From positions 1-64,000 of the forward strand of contig JADKDU010000006.1 of NCBI GenBank assembly GCA_016714495.1: 64,000 bases of DNA, read 5' to 3'. Within the stretch, counting starts at the first letter, position 1, and each line of letters starts with the position of its first letter. This DNA is from Hyphomonadaceae bacterium (GTDB lineage Bacteria; Pseudomonadota; Alphaproteobacteria; Caulobacterales; Hyphomonadaceae). Made by a program: the position numbers and the translations under genes. The notes under the pieces were generated by a model. That model was not told the origin of the DNA. It saw nothing but the letters and a program-made list of their open reading frames with translations, and did no database searches. Positions 18,011 to 27,269 of this stretch are shown here, one piece after another.

Positions 18011-18559
18011 TCACTTCGCGTGCTCCGGCGCCATCACGAAGCCGTTCTGGTTTGGCATTTTGACGGCCGGCAGGGTGGTGCGGTCAACAATGAGCGCCTC
18101 GTCGATGATCCCGTTCGCGCGAAGCAGATAAGCGGTCAGCGCGTAGGCCTCATCGTTCGACAGCGACTTGGGCGCGTTATAAGGCATCGCCCGGCGTATA
18201 TAATCGAAGACGATCGTTGCATGCGGCCAGTAGCTGCCGAGCGTCCTGACGGGCTGCGCAGTTGCAAGCGAACCCATCCCGCCGATCAACGGCGTAAGCC
18301 GGGTATCCGTTTCAGCCCCCGTTGCGCCATGGCAGGCAGCACATTTCTGCTTGTAGACAATCAGGCCTTGAGCGCTTGAGCCCGACCCCGCCGGAAGATT
18401 CGACCCATCGACCAGGATGGACGTGTCCCAGAACGCCAGTTCCGCTTCGGTCATGGCCTGACCCAAGTTCGGGGCCGGATGCGCAACCGGCTTCGTCTGC
18501 GTGGCGCATCCGCTCGTCAGCAGCAGTCCTGCAGCCAACGCAAATCTACATGCGGACAT
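18011..18559 (-). CDS. c-type cytochrome, electron acceptor of sulfite dehydrogenase (SoxD/SorB-like)
   Basis: A 182-aa exported monoheme cytochrome. Residues 1-18 form a lipoprotein-like signal (LLLTSGC), and the single heme site is CAACHG (73-78), with candidate axial Met in RRAMPYNAP. The start at 18559 overlaps the end of the upstream molybdoenzyme gene by 14 bases, so the two are translated together. In SorAB and SoxCD systems the cytochrome takes electrons from the molybdenum subunit. Only one heme site is seen, closer to SorB than to diheme SoxD. Confidence 0.85.
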   Translation of the reverse strand: MSACRFALAAGLLLTSGCATQTKPVAHPAPNLGQAMTEAELAFWDTSILVDGSNLPAGSGSSAQGLIVYKQKCAACHGATGAETDTRLTPLIGGMGSLATAQPVRTLGSYWPHATIVFDYIRRAMPYNAPKSLSNDEAYALTAYLLRANGIIDEALIVDRTTLPAVKMPNQNGFVMAPEHAK

Positions 18560-19829
18560 TGGCGACCTCCCCTGTTTGCGCCACAGCCCAGGGCTGGATG
18601 CCGTTGTAGTGGTAAGCGCCGATTTCGCCATAACGCGCGATCGCAACCTCGTGCGTCGGCTGGACGTTTCCACGATCGTCAATGGCGCGGCTTGCCAGAG
18701 TCGCAGGCCCTCCCGTCCACGACCACGGAATGCGGAATCGCGTCAGGCATTTGGGCAGGACCGGGCCCGACAGCTCCGCATCGGCCCAGCTTTTTCCGCC
18801 ATCAGCCGTCACTTCGACCCGACGTATGGCGCCATGCCCGCTCCAGGCGAGACCCGACACCTCATATACGCCCGGCTGGGCCAGCTTCATGCTGACAGAG
18901 GGATGCGTGATGAGAGATTTGACGTCCATGAGCAGCGTGTATTTGAGCGCACGCCCATCAGCCATAAGATCAGTGTATTGACCCGTCTCGTCGCGGGAAT
19001 CGCCAGGCTCGCTGACAACCTTGATCCGGTGGACCCATTTCACATTGACGCTGCCTTCGCATCCGGGAACGAGAAGTCGCATCGGATAGCCCTGCTCCGG
19101 CCTTATCCGTTCGCCATTCTGGTAGAGCGCCACGATCACATCATCGAGCGCTGTCTCCAGCGGAATGGAGCGAACCATCGAAGACGCCTCGGCGCCCTCC
19201 GCGATGATCCAGGACGCGCCGTCCGCCAGACCTGTTTCATCCAGCAGATGCGACAGCTTGATGCCGGTCCACTCCGAGCACGACACCAGACCATGGATTT
19301 GGCCAACGCTTGTCTGCGGTACATTCCGCTTGGCGGCGCCGCTATTGCCCGAGCATTCGATGAATCTGATCACCGACGTCATCGGGTAGCGCGCCAGCGC
19401 AGACATGTCCCAGGCCAGCGGTTTGCGCACAAGGCCGTGGATCAGAAGGCGATGAGCGTCGGGATTGATATCCGGCACGCTCGAATGGTGACGCTCGAAG
19501 TGGAGCCCGTTCGGCGTGATCATGCCGTTCAGTTTTTCAAGCGGCGTCCGCGTCGAGCCGACGCTGGGGAAAAGCGGGTTGGGCTGTCCGGTGAGCCGTT
19601 TCACACCCTCCTCGAATTTCGAGGGCTGCCCATATCCGCTCAGCCCCGCGCCTTGCCGCGTCATCCAGTCCGGACGTTTGGGCAGCGCCGTCTGCGCGCT
19701 GGCTTGTCCCGCGACGCCAAGGGCGCCGGCAAGCGTCAACCCTTGGGTTAGGAACAACCGGCGATGGAGCAGCCCATTGCCAGCCACCTGTTCAGGTTCG
19801 TCTGCCGCGTCCGTCTTGTCCCCACTCAT
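18546..19829 (-). CDS. Sulfite dehydrogenase molybdopterin subunit (SoxC/SorA-like)
   Basis: Periplasmic sulfite-oxidase-family enzyme oxidising sulfite (or sulfane sulfur in Sox complexes). A twin-arginine leader (HRRLFLTQG) lies near residues 22-30. The Mo-ligand cysteine is in FIECSGNSG (Cys159 from this start), and the SoxC-type blocks RLLVPGCEGSVNVKW and GYPMRLLVPG follow. The C-terminal Mo-co dimerisation domain runs from about 310. The ATG at 19829 was chosen so that the Tat motif stays N-terminal. No soxXYZAB genes are nearby, so it probably acts as a stand-alone sulfite dehydrogenase with the downstream cytochrome. Confidence 0.88.
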   Translation of the reverse strand: MSGDKTDAADEPEQVAGNGLLHRRLFLTQGLTLAGALGVAGQASAQTALPKRPDWMTRQGAGLSGYGQPSKFEEGVKRLTGQPNPLFPSVGSTRTPLEKLNGMITPNGLHFERHHSSVPDINPDAHRLLIHGLVRKPLAWDMSALARYPMTSVIRFIECSGNSGAAKRNVPQTSVGQIHGLVSCSEWTGIKLSHLLDETGLADGASWIIAEGAEASSMVRSIPLETALDDVIVALYQNGERIRPEQGYPMRLLVPGCEGSVNVKWVHRIKVVSEPGDSRDETGQYTDLMADGRALKYTLLMDVKSLITHPSVSMKLAQPGVYEVSGLAWSGHGAIRRVEVTADGGKSWADAELSGPVLPKCLTRFRIPWSWTGGPATLASRAIDDRGNVQPTHEVAIARYGEIGAYHYNGIQPWAVAQTGEVANVRM

Positions 19830-19938
19830 GCTCTCTCCCCGCTCGGCTGTTATGCTTCTGCTACAATCTGCTCTTTTGCTGATCCGATTCCAACCCTCCA
19901 ATATCGGCAGTTAGCGAATGTCGCCGCGTTCGGCGCCC

Positions 19939-20769
19939 CTACCCCGCACCCTTGGCCAGCAATGCATCGATCTCTGAGGCGAACGGCATCGTCTTCGTAA
20001 ACTCGAACGCGCCCGCGTCAGCCATTTCTTTGGCGGCGCCGATCATCGCGCTCATGGCCACGGCGTGCATCATGCCGCCTGTCGAGATGCGCTTCACGCC
20101 GAGCGCCCCTACCTGTCCCACCGTCAGCATTTCCTTGCGCGGTCCGCGCATGATGTTGAACGGTCGGTCGATAGACCGGCAGACTTCCCGGACTTCGTCG
20201 GCTGTGTTGAGACCCGGTGCGAACAGCACATCAGCTCCCGCTTCCTGATAGGCCTGCAGACGCCGAATGGTATCCGCCAGATCGGCGCGGCCATTGAGAT
20301 AGTTCTCCGCCCGCGCGCACAGCATGAACTTGAACGGGAGCTTCCGCGCCGCCTCCGACGCCGCGCGCACCCGTTCAGCCGCCGCGGCGATGTCATGGAT
20401 TGGATCACTCCGATCGCCCGTGAAATCCTCGATCGACCCGCCAACCAGCCCGGCCTCCGCGCCCTGCCGGATCGTCTCGGCGCAATCCTCGGGCTTCGGC
20501 CCAAAACCATCCTCGAGATCCGCCGCCAGAGGAACATCCACCATCGGCGCGATGGCGCGGATATGCGCCATCACATTTTCCCGGCCCGCATTGTAGTCGG
20601 GAAAGCCGATCGACCGCGCATAGCCCGCGCTCGTGGTCGTCAGCGCCTTAAAGCCGAGCCCCGCCAGAATGCGCGCCGATCCTGCATCCCACGGATTCGG
20701 AATCACGAAACACCCTGGCGCCTTGTGCAACGCCTCGAACGCCTCGGCCTTCTGAACTTGGGTCTTCAT
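19939..20769 (-). CDS. Isocitrate lyase/PEP mutase superfamily protein
   Basis: A 276-aa TIM-barrel protein. It has the conserved opening FEALHKAPGCFVIPNPWDAGSA, the metal-binding block PLAADLEDGFG, and GGSIEDF in place of the classical lyase KKCGH loop. Members of this subgroup (often called oxaloacetate decarboxylase/PEP mutase-like) cleave or rearrange 2-oxoacid C-C or P-C bonds, but the exact substrate cannot be assigned. The ATG at 20769 fits the usual N-terminus; an upstream GTG-type extension is unlike the family. Confidence 0.83.
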   Translation of the reverse strand: MKTQVQKAEAFEALHKAPGCFVIPNPWDAGSARILAGLGFKALTTTSAGYARSIGFPDYNAGRENVMAHIRAIAPMVDVPLAADLEDGFGPKPEDCAETIRQGAEAGLVGGSIEDFTGDRSDPIHDIAAAAERVRAASEAARKLPFKFMLCARAENYLNGRADLADTIRRLQAYQEAGADVLFAPGLNTADEVREVCRSIDRPFNIMRGPRKEMLTVGQVGALGVKRISTGGMMHAVAMSAMIGAAKEMADAGAFEFTKTMPFASEIDALLAKGAG

Positions 20770-20924
20770 GGGGCGAACTCCGTTTCTGATCATTGCGCCT
20801 ACTCTAGCGGCGCAAGCCGCCCACACACCCCGAATTTTCCTCGACAGCGCCGTCATAGGCAGGGCGCCGCTTTACGCCGCGCTCCTGCAAGCGCATCAAG
20901 TCGATCCATGTGAGAGGACTTCCA

Positions 20925-22193
20925 ATGCGCGCACTCGCCCTGGCCCTGTTGCTGACGGCCGCCCCAACAGCGATGGCGCAGAACGTCTTCGTGACCGCCG
21001 ACCGCATGCTCGATGTCGCGACCGGCCGCATGGTCGCTGACCCCGCCATCATCATCCAGGATGGGATCATCACCCAGGTTGGCGCGCGCGAAGGTCTTCA
21101 GGTCCCCTCCGCCGCCGTCGTGATCGAGCTTCCCGGCGTCACCCTCCTCCCCGGCCTGATCGACATGCACACCCATCTCGACGCCGACGCCGCCGTCGGC
21201 GGCTTTAACGGGCTCGAATTCACCGACTCCTATTGGACCGTCATCGCCGTCGCCAACGCCAGGAAGACGCTCGAAGCGGGCTTCACAACCGTCCGCAATG
21301 TCGGCTCATCCGACTGGAGCGACATCGCCCTCAAGCAGGCGATCGAAGGCGGCAAGATCGACGGGCCCCGCATCGTGCCCGCCGGCTATTCCTTCGGCGC
21401 CACCGGCGGCCATTGCGACATCACGGGCCTGCCGCCCTCCTTCGCGGCGAACAGCCCCTACAACGCCGACAGCCCGGATGAGGGCCGCAAGCGCGTGCGC
21501 GAAATCCGCAAATACGGCGCGGAGGTCATCAAGATATGCGCAACCGGAGGCGTCTTCTCGCACAACACCGAACCGGGCCAACAGCAGCTCTCCTTCGCCG
21601 AGATGAAAGCCATCGCCGATGAAGCCCACATGTGGGGCCTCAAGGTCGCCGCCCACGCCCATGGCGCTTCGGGCATCCGCGACGCCGCCCTCGCCGGCAT
21701 CGACACGATCGAGCACGCCAGCCTGATCGACGATCAAGGCATTGCCGCCGCAAAGAAGATGGGCGCATGGCTGTCGATGGATATCTACAACACCGAATAC
21801 ACCCAGTCCGAAGGCGCGAAGAACGGCGTCCTCGAAGACAATCTGCGCAAGGACCGCGAGATCGCCGAAGTGCAGCGCGAAGGCTTCCGCAAGGCGCTCA
21901 AGGCCGGCGTGAAAATGGTCTACGGCACCGACGCGGGCGTTTATCCGCACGGCGACAACGCGAAACAGTTCGCAGTGATGATGCGCTATGGCGCTGCGCC
22001 CCTGCAGGCGATCCAGACCGCCACGCTCAACGCCGCCGACGCGCTCGGCCAGAAGGACAAGGTCGGCGTCATCAAGCCCGGCGCCTTCGGCGACCTCGTC
22101 GGCGTCGTAGGCGATCCGCTTGAGAACATCCGCCTGCTGGAAAACCCTGTCTTCGTCATGAAGGGCGGCGAGACCTACAAGTCGCCCGAATAG
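20925..22193 (+). CDS. Exported amidohydrolase (imidazolonepropionase/Xaa-Pro dipeptidase-like)
   Basis: A 422-aa metal-dependent hydrolase with a cleavable signal peptide (ALALALLLTAAPTAMAQ). Metal ligands appear in LIDMHTHLD, the lysine-containing AEVIKICATGG, HAHG, IEHASLID and GTDAGVYPHG. This is the layout of exported subtype-III amidohydrolases that hydrolyse peptides, cyclic amides or ochratoxin-like substrates. A ribosome site (GAGAGGA) 6 bases before 20925 supports this start over the upstream GTG. Confidence 0.87.
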   Translation: MRALALALLLTAAPTAMAQNVFVTADRMLDVATGRMVADPAIIIQDGIITQVGAREGLQVPSAAVVIELPGVTLLPGLIDMHTHLDADAAVGGFNGLEFTDSYWTVIAVANARKTLEAGFTTVRNVGSSDWSDIALKQAIEGGKIDGPRIVPAGYSFGATGGHCDITGLPPSFAANSPYNADSPDEGRKRVREIRKYGAEVIKICATGGVFSHNTEPGQQQLSFAEMKAIADEAHMWGLKVAAHAHGASGIRDAALAGIDTIEHASLIDDQGIAAAKKMGAWLSMDIYNTEYTQSEGAKNGVLEDNLRKDREIAEVQREGFRKALKAGVKMVYGTDAGVYPHGDNAKQFAVMMRYGAAPLQAIQTATLNAADALGQKDKVGVIKPGAFGDLVGVVGDPLENIRLLENPVFVMKGGETYKSPE

Positions 22194-22263
22194 CAGTCCG
22201 GCGCCGCGCCGACGAACTTCCGCCCCGATCCCTTGTCAGCCTCGCCGCGCTGGAGGGACACCC

Positions 22264-22656
22264 ATGCGCACACTCATTGTCGCCGCCTGCCTCATCGCTG
22301 CGCCTGCTCACGCCCAGCCCGGCGCCCAGAAACTCGGCCCCGGCGACTGGTACGGCATTGGCCAACAGGTCGGCCCCCAAGGCGTGCAATCCACGTGGAC
22401 AATCGAACTCTCTCTGACCGGCATCGACAACGCCGCGATCAGCTATCCCTCGCTTGGCTGCACAGCCAAGCTCCACCGCATCATGAGCACATCGAACCAG
22501 ATCGAATTCCGCGAAGAAATCACGGCGGGCAACTGCATCGACGACGGCCACATCACCGCTATCCTCCGCAACAACCGTCTCTACTGGTTCTGGTCAAAGC
22601 CCAGCGCCGGGGCTGACGCATCAGCCGTCCTCTATCGCGACCAACCGATCGGCTAG
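22264..22656 (+). CDS. Small exported protein of unknown function
   Basis: A 130-aa protein with a signal peptide (LIVAACLIAAPAHAQ) and a GGAGGG ribosome site. The mature protein has two or three cysteines (SLGCTAKL, AGNCIDDG), likely a disulfide, and alternating hydrophobic strands suggesting a small beta-sandwich like those of proteins annotated as periplasmic hypothetical. It follows the amidohydrolase by 70 bases on the same strand and may share its transcript. The stop overlaps the convergent PP2C gene. Confidence 0.65.
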   Translation: MRTLIVAACLIAAPAHAQPGAQKLGPGDWYGIGQQVGPQGVQSTWTIELSLTGIDNAAISYPSLGCTAKLHRIMSTSNQIEFREEITAGNCIDDGHITAILRNNRLYWFWSKPSAGADASAVLYRDQPIG

Positions 22657-23501
22657 ATTTCCAGCAGCAACGCGGTCGCATCGTCCGACGTCTTGAACCG
22701 CCCGATCTTCGCATCGTCTTCGGGCGACGCCTCCATGCTCCGCAGCTCGCGCATCAGTTCGGCCAGCCCGCGCGATACGGCCGCATCGATCAATTGCGCA
22801 TCGCTATAACGACCGTAAGGCGAGACCAGACGGTAGAACCCGTCCGTCATCACCAACACCTGCGCGCCAGCCGGCGCATCGGCCGTCTGATAGACGATGT
22901 GCGCGGCCGCTTCCGGCTGCACGCCGAACACCCAATAACCATTGGGCGTATTGTGGATGGCGCGCACATCCCGCAGCCATTTCAGCCGATCTTCAGGCGT
23001 CATCGCCATCACCGTTAGCGCCCGCTTCTGCTCGTCCGCCGGTTTGCTCGCCTCACCGAACACGGTCACCTCGCAAGCGGGCGTGCGCAAGATGGCGATC
23101 GAGTCGCCCAGCGTTGCGCCTTCCAGCTTGCCATTCTTCGCGCGCACCCATGTCGCCGCAGCGGTCGGATAGCTCGCCAGCGGCGCATCCTTCAGCGGGA
23201 TCTTCGCCTCGCGCTCCACCGCCTTGCGCAATCGCGGCAACAGACGCGCAAACCATGCCTGCGGAATCTCGCGCGGATCGGCCGGCCCCGCCACGATCTC
23301 GGCCGCGAAGATTTCCGCATAGCGCGCCGCGTCCGACTCAGCCGCCTTGAAGATGCGCACCGGCCCGACATCCGTTGCGCCATCGATCACGCACGCCCAC
23401 CCAGCCGCCTCGTCGAACGCATAGCGATCGTCGCCCGTGCCGGTCTTTATGCCGCCGCCGAGCTTCGAGCCGGGGAAGGAAATGGAATCGAGAAGTTTCA
23501 T
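22653..23501 (-). CDS. PP2C-like protein phosphatase
   Basis: A 282-aa PP2C-fold protein. It shows the metal-binding N-terminal block (KTGTGDDRYAFDEA), the VIDGATD motif carrying the key aspartate, and MTDGFYRLVSPYG near the C-terminus. The fold is that of metal-dependent Ser/Thr phosphatases; a divergent set lacking part of the metal site is widespread in Proteobacteria. No partner kinase is encoded next to it. Cytoplasmic. Confidence 0.75.
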   Translation of the reverse strand: MKLLDSISFPGSKLGGGIKTGTGDDRYAFDEAAGWACVIDGATDVGPVRIFKAAESDAARYAEIFAAEIVAGPADPREIPQAWFARLLPRLRKAVEREAKIPLKDAPLASYPTAAATWVRAKNGKLEGATLGDSIAILRTPACEVTVFGEASKPADEQKRALTVMAMTPEDRLKWLRDVRAIHNTPNGYWVFGVQPEAAAHIVYQTADAPAGAQVLVMTDGFYRLVSPYGRYSDAQLIDAAVSRGLAELMRELRSMEASPEDDAKIGRFKTSDDATALLLEI

Positions 23502-23542
23502 GGCAGGCGCAGCTCCGTCTCGGGAGGCGCCTTCCTAAAGGC

Positions 23543-23755
23543 TCAGGCCGCCTTCGTCTTCAGCGCCGAAGAGAAATCCGCGAGCGTCTGAATGTAGTCG
23601 CCGCTTTCGCGCAGGCGCTGAACATACAGCTCGAGGATCTGGCGCGCCGCCACGCCGGCTTCCAGGCCGCACTTCTCGGCTTCTTCGGAAAACAGCTTCT
23701 TCGACTCCGGGTCGAGCCGGACGGTCAGAGGCTGGCGATTTGCTGTCTTCGACAT
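23543..23755 (-). CDS. Ribbon-helix-helix-type small protein
   Basis: A 70-aa protein with QPLTVRLDPESKKLFSEEAE, a beta strand followed by helices typical of Arc/MetJ-like DNA-binding proteins that regulate toxin-antitoxin or plasmid genes. No toxin gene is adjacent. The start at 23755 is chosen because only there does a ribosome-like GGAA precede at sensible spacing; 23767 is the alternative. A second small protein with a similar strand-helix pattern is divergent at 23847. Confidence 0.6.
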   Translation of the reverse strand: MSKTANRQPLTVRLDPESKKLFSEEAEKCGLEAGVAARQILELYVQRLRESGDYIQTLADFSSALKTKAA

Positions 23756-23846
23756 GAGAGATTCCATCAGCAGCTATCGGGAGCCCCCCGACGCCTGTAG
23801 CGAGAATCAACTTGAATGCATTGCCAAGACATTGCAATAGCAATGC

Positions 23847-24032
23847 ATGGCCAAGTCACCCGCCACCTCCGAGACCAAGCCCTTCACGGTCGTCCTGCCC
23901 ACAAAGGCAGCCGAACGCCTTGAAATTCTTGTGGAAACTGGACTGTACGGGTCGACGCGGGCCGAGGTGGCGAAGAACATCATCCTCCAGCATCTCCAGG
24001 ATCTCTGGAAATCGGGCAAGCTTCCCGGCTAA
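23847..24032 (+). CDS. Ribbon-helix-helix-type small protein
   Basis: A 61-aa protein with KPFTVVLPTKAAERLEILVE and a C-terminal helix (EVAKNIILQHLQDL). The pattern resembles short RHH proteins such as CopG-like regulators. It is divergently arranged with another RHH-like gene, with under 100 bases between the starts. Function unknown; a DNA-binding role is inferred from fold pattern only. Confidence 0.55.
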   Translation: MAKSPATSETKPFTVVLPTKAAERLEILVETGLYGSTRAEVAKNIILQHLQDLWKSGKLPG

Positions 24033-24194
24033 AGCTGGAACACACCGTCTATTCACAGCCAAACCCTTTGAAACAAGCCTTCCGGGGCGTGGTTAAGAGG
24101 TCATTAACGAATTGCGTTCAATCGTGCCAATGGCCGCCGGGAGCTGCTAAAAGCATCTCTCCGAGGCAGCCACCCGGCGAACGAGGACGCGCCC

Positions 24195-24647
24195 ATGACC
24201 CTATCAGCACAGACGAACGATCCGATCGAGTTCTGCCCTGCCGCCGCCTGCGCCGCCGCCATCGTCCGCCTCGAAGGCTTCATCGACCACGTCGCCGGCC
24301 TCTATCAGGAAGCCCAGCTCGCCCGCTCAGCCGACCTGATGCGCCAGCTCGAAGCCATCTGCGAAGAATTGATGCTCGCCGCCGATGAAGCCCGCGCCCG
24401 CCTCGCCCAGGTCGAGGCCATCTCCGCCGCCGGCGCCATGGCCCAGCTCCTCGCCGCCATCCGCGACATCCGCGTGCGCGACAATGCCGAGCGCGAACGC
24501 GCAAAGGACCTTGAAGCGAAAGCCATCCGCTTCCTCACGAACGCCAATCTTTACGATGCCCAGTTCTGCACCACGCTCAGCCAGACGAAACTGGGCCGAA
24601 GGCTCGCAACAGCGCCGGCGCGCGAGGCGGTTCGGGTTACGCGATAA
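24195..24647 (+). CDS. Conserved helical protein of unknown function
   Basis: A 150-aa, alanine-rich, almost entirely helical protein without signal peptide or membrane segment. Heptad-like spacing in residues 45-110 (LMRQLEAICEELMLAADEAR) suggests a coiled coil. I recognise no family. A 160-base intergenic stretch precedes it. Confidence 0.55.
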   Translation: MTLSAQTNDPIEFCPAAACAAAIVRLEGFIDHVAGLYQEAQLARSADLMRQLEAICEELMLAADEARARLAQVEAISAAGAMAQLLAAIRDIRVRDNAERERAKDLEAKAIRFLTNANLYDAQFCTTLSQTKLGRRLATAPAREAVRVTR

Positions 24648-24717
24648 ACGGTGCGACTGATTGACGTTCTGCTCAGTTAAGCAGAGGCTGACCCAAGGAT
24701 TTGGCGGGGCGCTTGGA

Positions 24718-25467
24718 TCAGCCCGCCAGCCGCGCCATTTCCGCGTCGCTGATCTCGTAATTTCCATAGACGTTCTGCACGTCGTCACAATCCTCAAGCT
24801 CTTCCAGCATCTTCATCAGCTTGTCGGCGTTCTCACCCTCGACCTGCACCGTGTTGAGCGGCTTCCAGATCAGCGCGGTCGATGTCGCCGCGACCTTGAT
24901 CTTGCCCTCCAGCGCCGCCGCCACTTCGGCAAGGTCGGCGCGCGCGGTGTAGATGTAGTGCCCGTCTTCATCGCTCGAGACGTCGCTCGCGCCGGCATCG
25001 AGGGCCGCTTCCATGATCACGTCTTCCGAGCCCGCATTCAGCGGATAGATGATCTCGCCCACATGTTCAAAGCCCGACGACACCGCGCCGGTCTGGCCAA
25101 GGTTTCCGCCATGGTGGGTGAAGCTGGTCCGCACATCCGTCGCCGCGCGATTCTTGTTGTCTGTCGAGCACTCGACGATCAGACCCACCCCGCCGGGCGC
25201 AAAACCCTCATAGCGGATCGCCTCGTAATTGGCGCCATCCCCGCCCGCGCCCTTATCGATGGCGCGCTGGATGTTGTCCTTCGGCATCGACGCCGCCTTG
25301 GCGTTGTTCACCGCCAGGCGCAGGCGCGGATTGAAGTTCACATCCGCCATGCCTGTCTTGGCCGCAACCGTGATCTCTTTCGCCAGCTTGGAAAACAGCT
25401 TGGCCTTGGCTTTATCAGCCTTGCCCTTGCGGTGCTGGATGTTGGCCCATTTGCTATGGCCGGCCAT
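24718..25467 (-). CDS. yebC: YebC/PmpR-family protein
   Basis: A 249-aa protein with the diagnostic start AGHSKWANIQHRKGKADK and the block PKDNIQRAIDKGAGG. YebC proteins are DNA-binding regulators in some species and ribosome-associated factors easing translation of proline-rich stretches in others. Length and motif order are standard, and the ATG at 25467 matches the universal MAGHSKW N-terminus. Confidence 0.95.
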   Translation of the reverse strand: MAGHSKWANIQHRKGKADKAKAKLFSKLAKEITVAAKTGMADVNFNPRLRLAVNNAKAASMPKDNIQRAIDKGAGGDGANYEAIRYEGFAPGGVGLIVECSTDNKNRAATDVRTSFTHHGGNLGQTGAVSSGFEHVGEIIYPLNAGSEDVIMEAALDAGASDVSSDEDGHYIYTARADLAEVAAALEGKIKVAATSTALIWKPLNTVQVEGENADKLMKMLEELEDCDDVQNVYGNYEISDAEMARLAG

Positions 25468-25629
25468 GTTGGCTCTTTCCCATGTCGTTCGTGTGAAACT
25501 GAAAGGATGGCTCGAATAGCCGAGAGCCCATGCGCCCGGCAAGCCATCGCCGTTTCTGACAGCATATTCAGTAGCTTCGAGGCCGGCTCGCCCTAGTTTG
25601 GCGCGCAGGACGAAGCTTGGGAGAGACAC

Positions 25630-26124
25630 ATGAGAGTTCTGATGACGGCAGCCACGGCTGCGCTGATGCTGGCCGCCTGTGGCGGTCCGAGCGAACCAGC
25701 CGCCGACGGCGCCGCAACGCCGGCAATGGCGGCCGCTCCTGCAGCAGCGCCCGCCTCCGCCATCAGCGGCCCTATCGCCGGCAAATGGCAGATCACCATC
25801 ACCTCCGCCGGCATGACCCTGCCGCCGCAGGAGACCTGCTACGAAAAGCAGATGACAATGGAAGAAGCCCAGAAGATGCAGCAGGACGCCGGCATGACCT
25901 GCAGCGAGCAGACCTACGCGCCTGACGGCAAGTCCGGCCACTCCGTCTGCACCCTGCAGGGCATGACCGTCACCAGCGACTACAAGGTCACGGGCGACTT
26001 CAACACCTCCTACACGATGGAAATGACCAGCGCGATCGACCCGGCCCCGCCTGGCCTCGCCGGCCCGTCGACCACCACGGTGAAGATGGATCGTCTGGGC
26101 GACTGCACCGCCACGACGCCCTGA
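25630..26124 (+). CDS. DUF3617 family lipoprotein
   Basis: A 164-aa exported protein with lipobox MLAAC. The mature region begins with an alanine-rich linker, then [24 protein letters not shown], matching DUF3617 proteins of Caulobacterales and Sphingomonadales. Four cysteines ([26 protein letters not shown]) are placed to form two disulfides in the periplasm. Function unknown. Divergent from yebC. Confidence 0.8.
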   Translation: MRVLMTAATAALMLAACGGPSEPAADGAATPAMAAAPAAAPASAISGPIAGKWQITITSAGMTLPPQETCYEKQMTMEEAQKMQQDAGMTCSEQTYAPDGKSGHSVCTLQGMTVTSDYKVTGDFNTSYTMEMTSAIDPAPPGLAGPSTTTVKMDRLGDCTATTP

Positions 26125-26243
26125 TTTCACTCACCTATCATCCGTTCGCAAATCCGTGGCGGCAGGGTTATACCTGCCGCCACTGTCGTTTTAGGGATTC
26201 GGGCCGGCGCGAGACTGGCCACCCCTCCCCTTGGGATGCCGCC

Positions 26244-27139
26244 ATGTCTGAAGCCGTGCCGTTCGCCACCGATCCCGTCGCCGAATTGATCGCTCTGCTC
26301 GATCTTGAACGCATCGAGGTGAACCTGTTCCGTGGCCAGTCGCCCGACGACGGCATGAAGCGCGTCTTCGGCGGCCAGGTCATCGCCCAGGCGCTGGTCG
26401 CCGCCTACAAGACGGTCGAGAACCGCGTCTGTCACTCATTGCACGCCTACTTCATCCGCCCCGGCGACCCGACTATCCGATCCTCTACGAGGTCGACCGC
26501 GCCCGCGACGGCAAGAGCTTCGCGACCCGCCGCGTCGTCGCCATCCAGCATGGCGAGCAGATCCTCAACCTGTCCTGCTCCTTCCAGACGCCCGAGACCG
26601 GCTTCACCCACCAGTCGGCGATGCCCGAAACCAAGAAGCCTAACGAGCTGCTCTCTGAAGACCAGCTCCGCGCCATGGCGAAGGATCACATCCCCAAGGA
26701 ATACCAGAAACAGTTCTCGCGCCCGCGCCCGTTCGAACTGAAGCCAGTCGATCCCCGCCAGATGATCAGCCCGGCGAAGACCGAACCGAAGAAACAAATG
26801 TGGCTGCGCGCCCGCGGCGCGGTCGACGCGAAAGACTTCGCGCTTCAGCAATGCCTGCTCGCCTACGTCTCGGACATGGGCATTCTCGACACCGCGACCA
26901 AGCCGCACGGCGTCAACTGGTTCACCGGCGGCGTGCAGATGGCCTCGCTCGACCACTCGATGTGGTTCCACGAGTCCTTCGATATCTCCGAATGGCTGCT
27001 CTATGCGATGGACTCGCCATCCGCCTCCGGCGCCCGCGGCTTCAACCGCGGCGAAGTCTTCACAGAAGCCGGCAAGCTCATCGCCTCCGTTACGCAGGAA
27101 GGCCTGATGCGTCCCAGAGAGTCCAAATTCAAAAACTAG
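26244..27139 (+). pseudogene. tesB: Acyl-CoA thioesterase II, single-base frameshift
   Basis: Double-hotdog thioesterase hydrolysing acyl-CoA to free fatty acid and CoA. The first frame gives [28 protein letters not shown] and [13 protein letters not shown]. The rest ([46 protein letters not shown]) continues in another frame. One missing C at about 26477-26479 (ATCCGATC where ATCCCGATC is expected) accounts for the break; restoring it gives about 298 aa of standard TesB. The rest is fully conserved, so error or very recent loss is likely. Confidence 0.88.
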
Positions 27140-27269
27140 AATCCAACTTCAACAACTGACCGCTGACGCAGAGTCACTTCGCCACAGTTTCGTGCATGTA
27201 TGTGGCGCTGTGGGCCATGGATCGTTTCGCGCGAACATGGTTGAGTGCGTTGGGGCTCTGGAGACTGCG

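Noticed and set aside
18501..19751. 416-codon plus-strand frame
   Set aside because: Antisense shadow of the SoxC/SorA-like gene; no family motifs and no ribosome site.
25468..26130. Minus-strand extension upstream of yebC
   Set aside because: The frame is open but YebC always begins MAGHSKW, and the extension is antisense to the DUF3617 gene.
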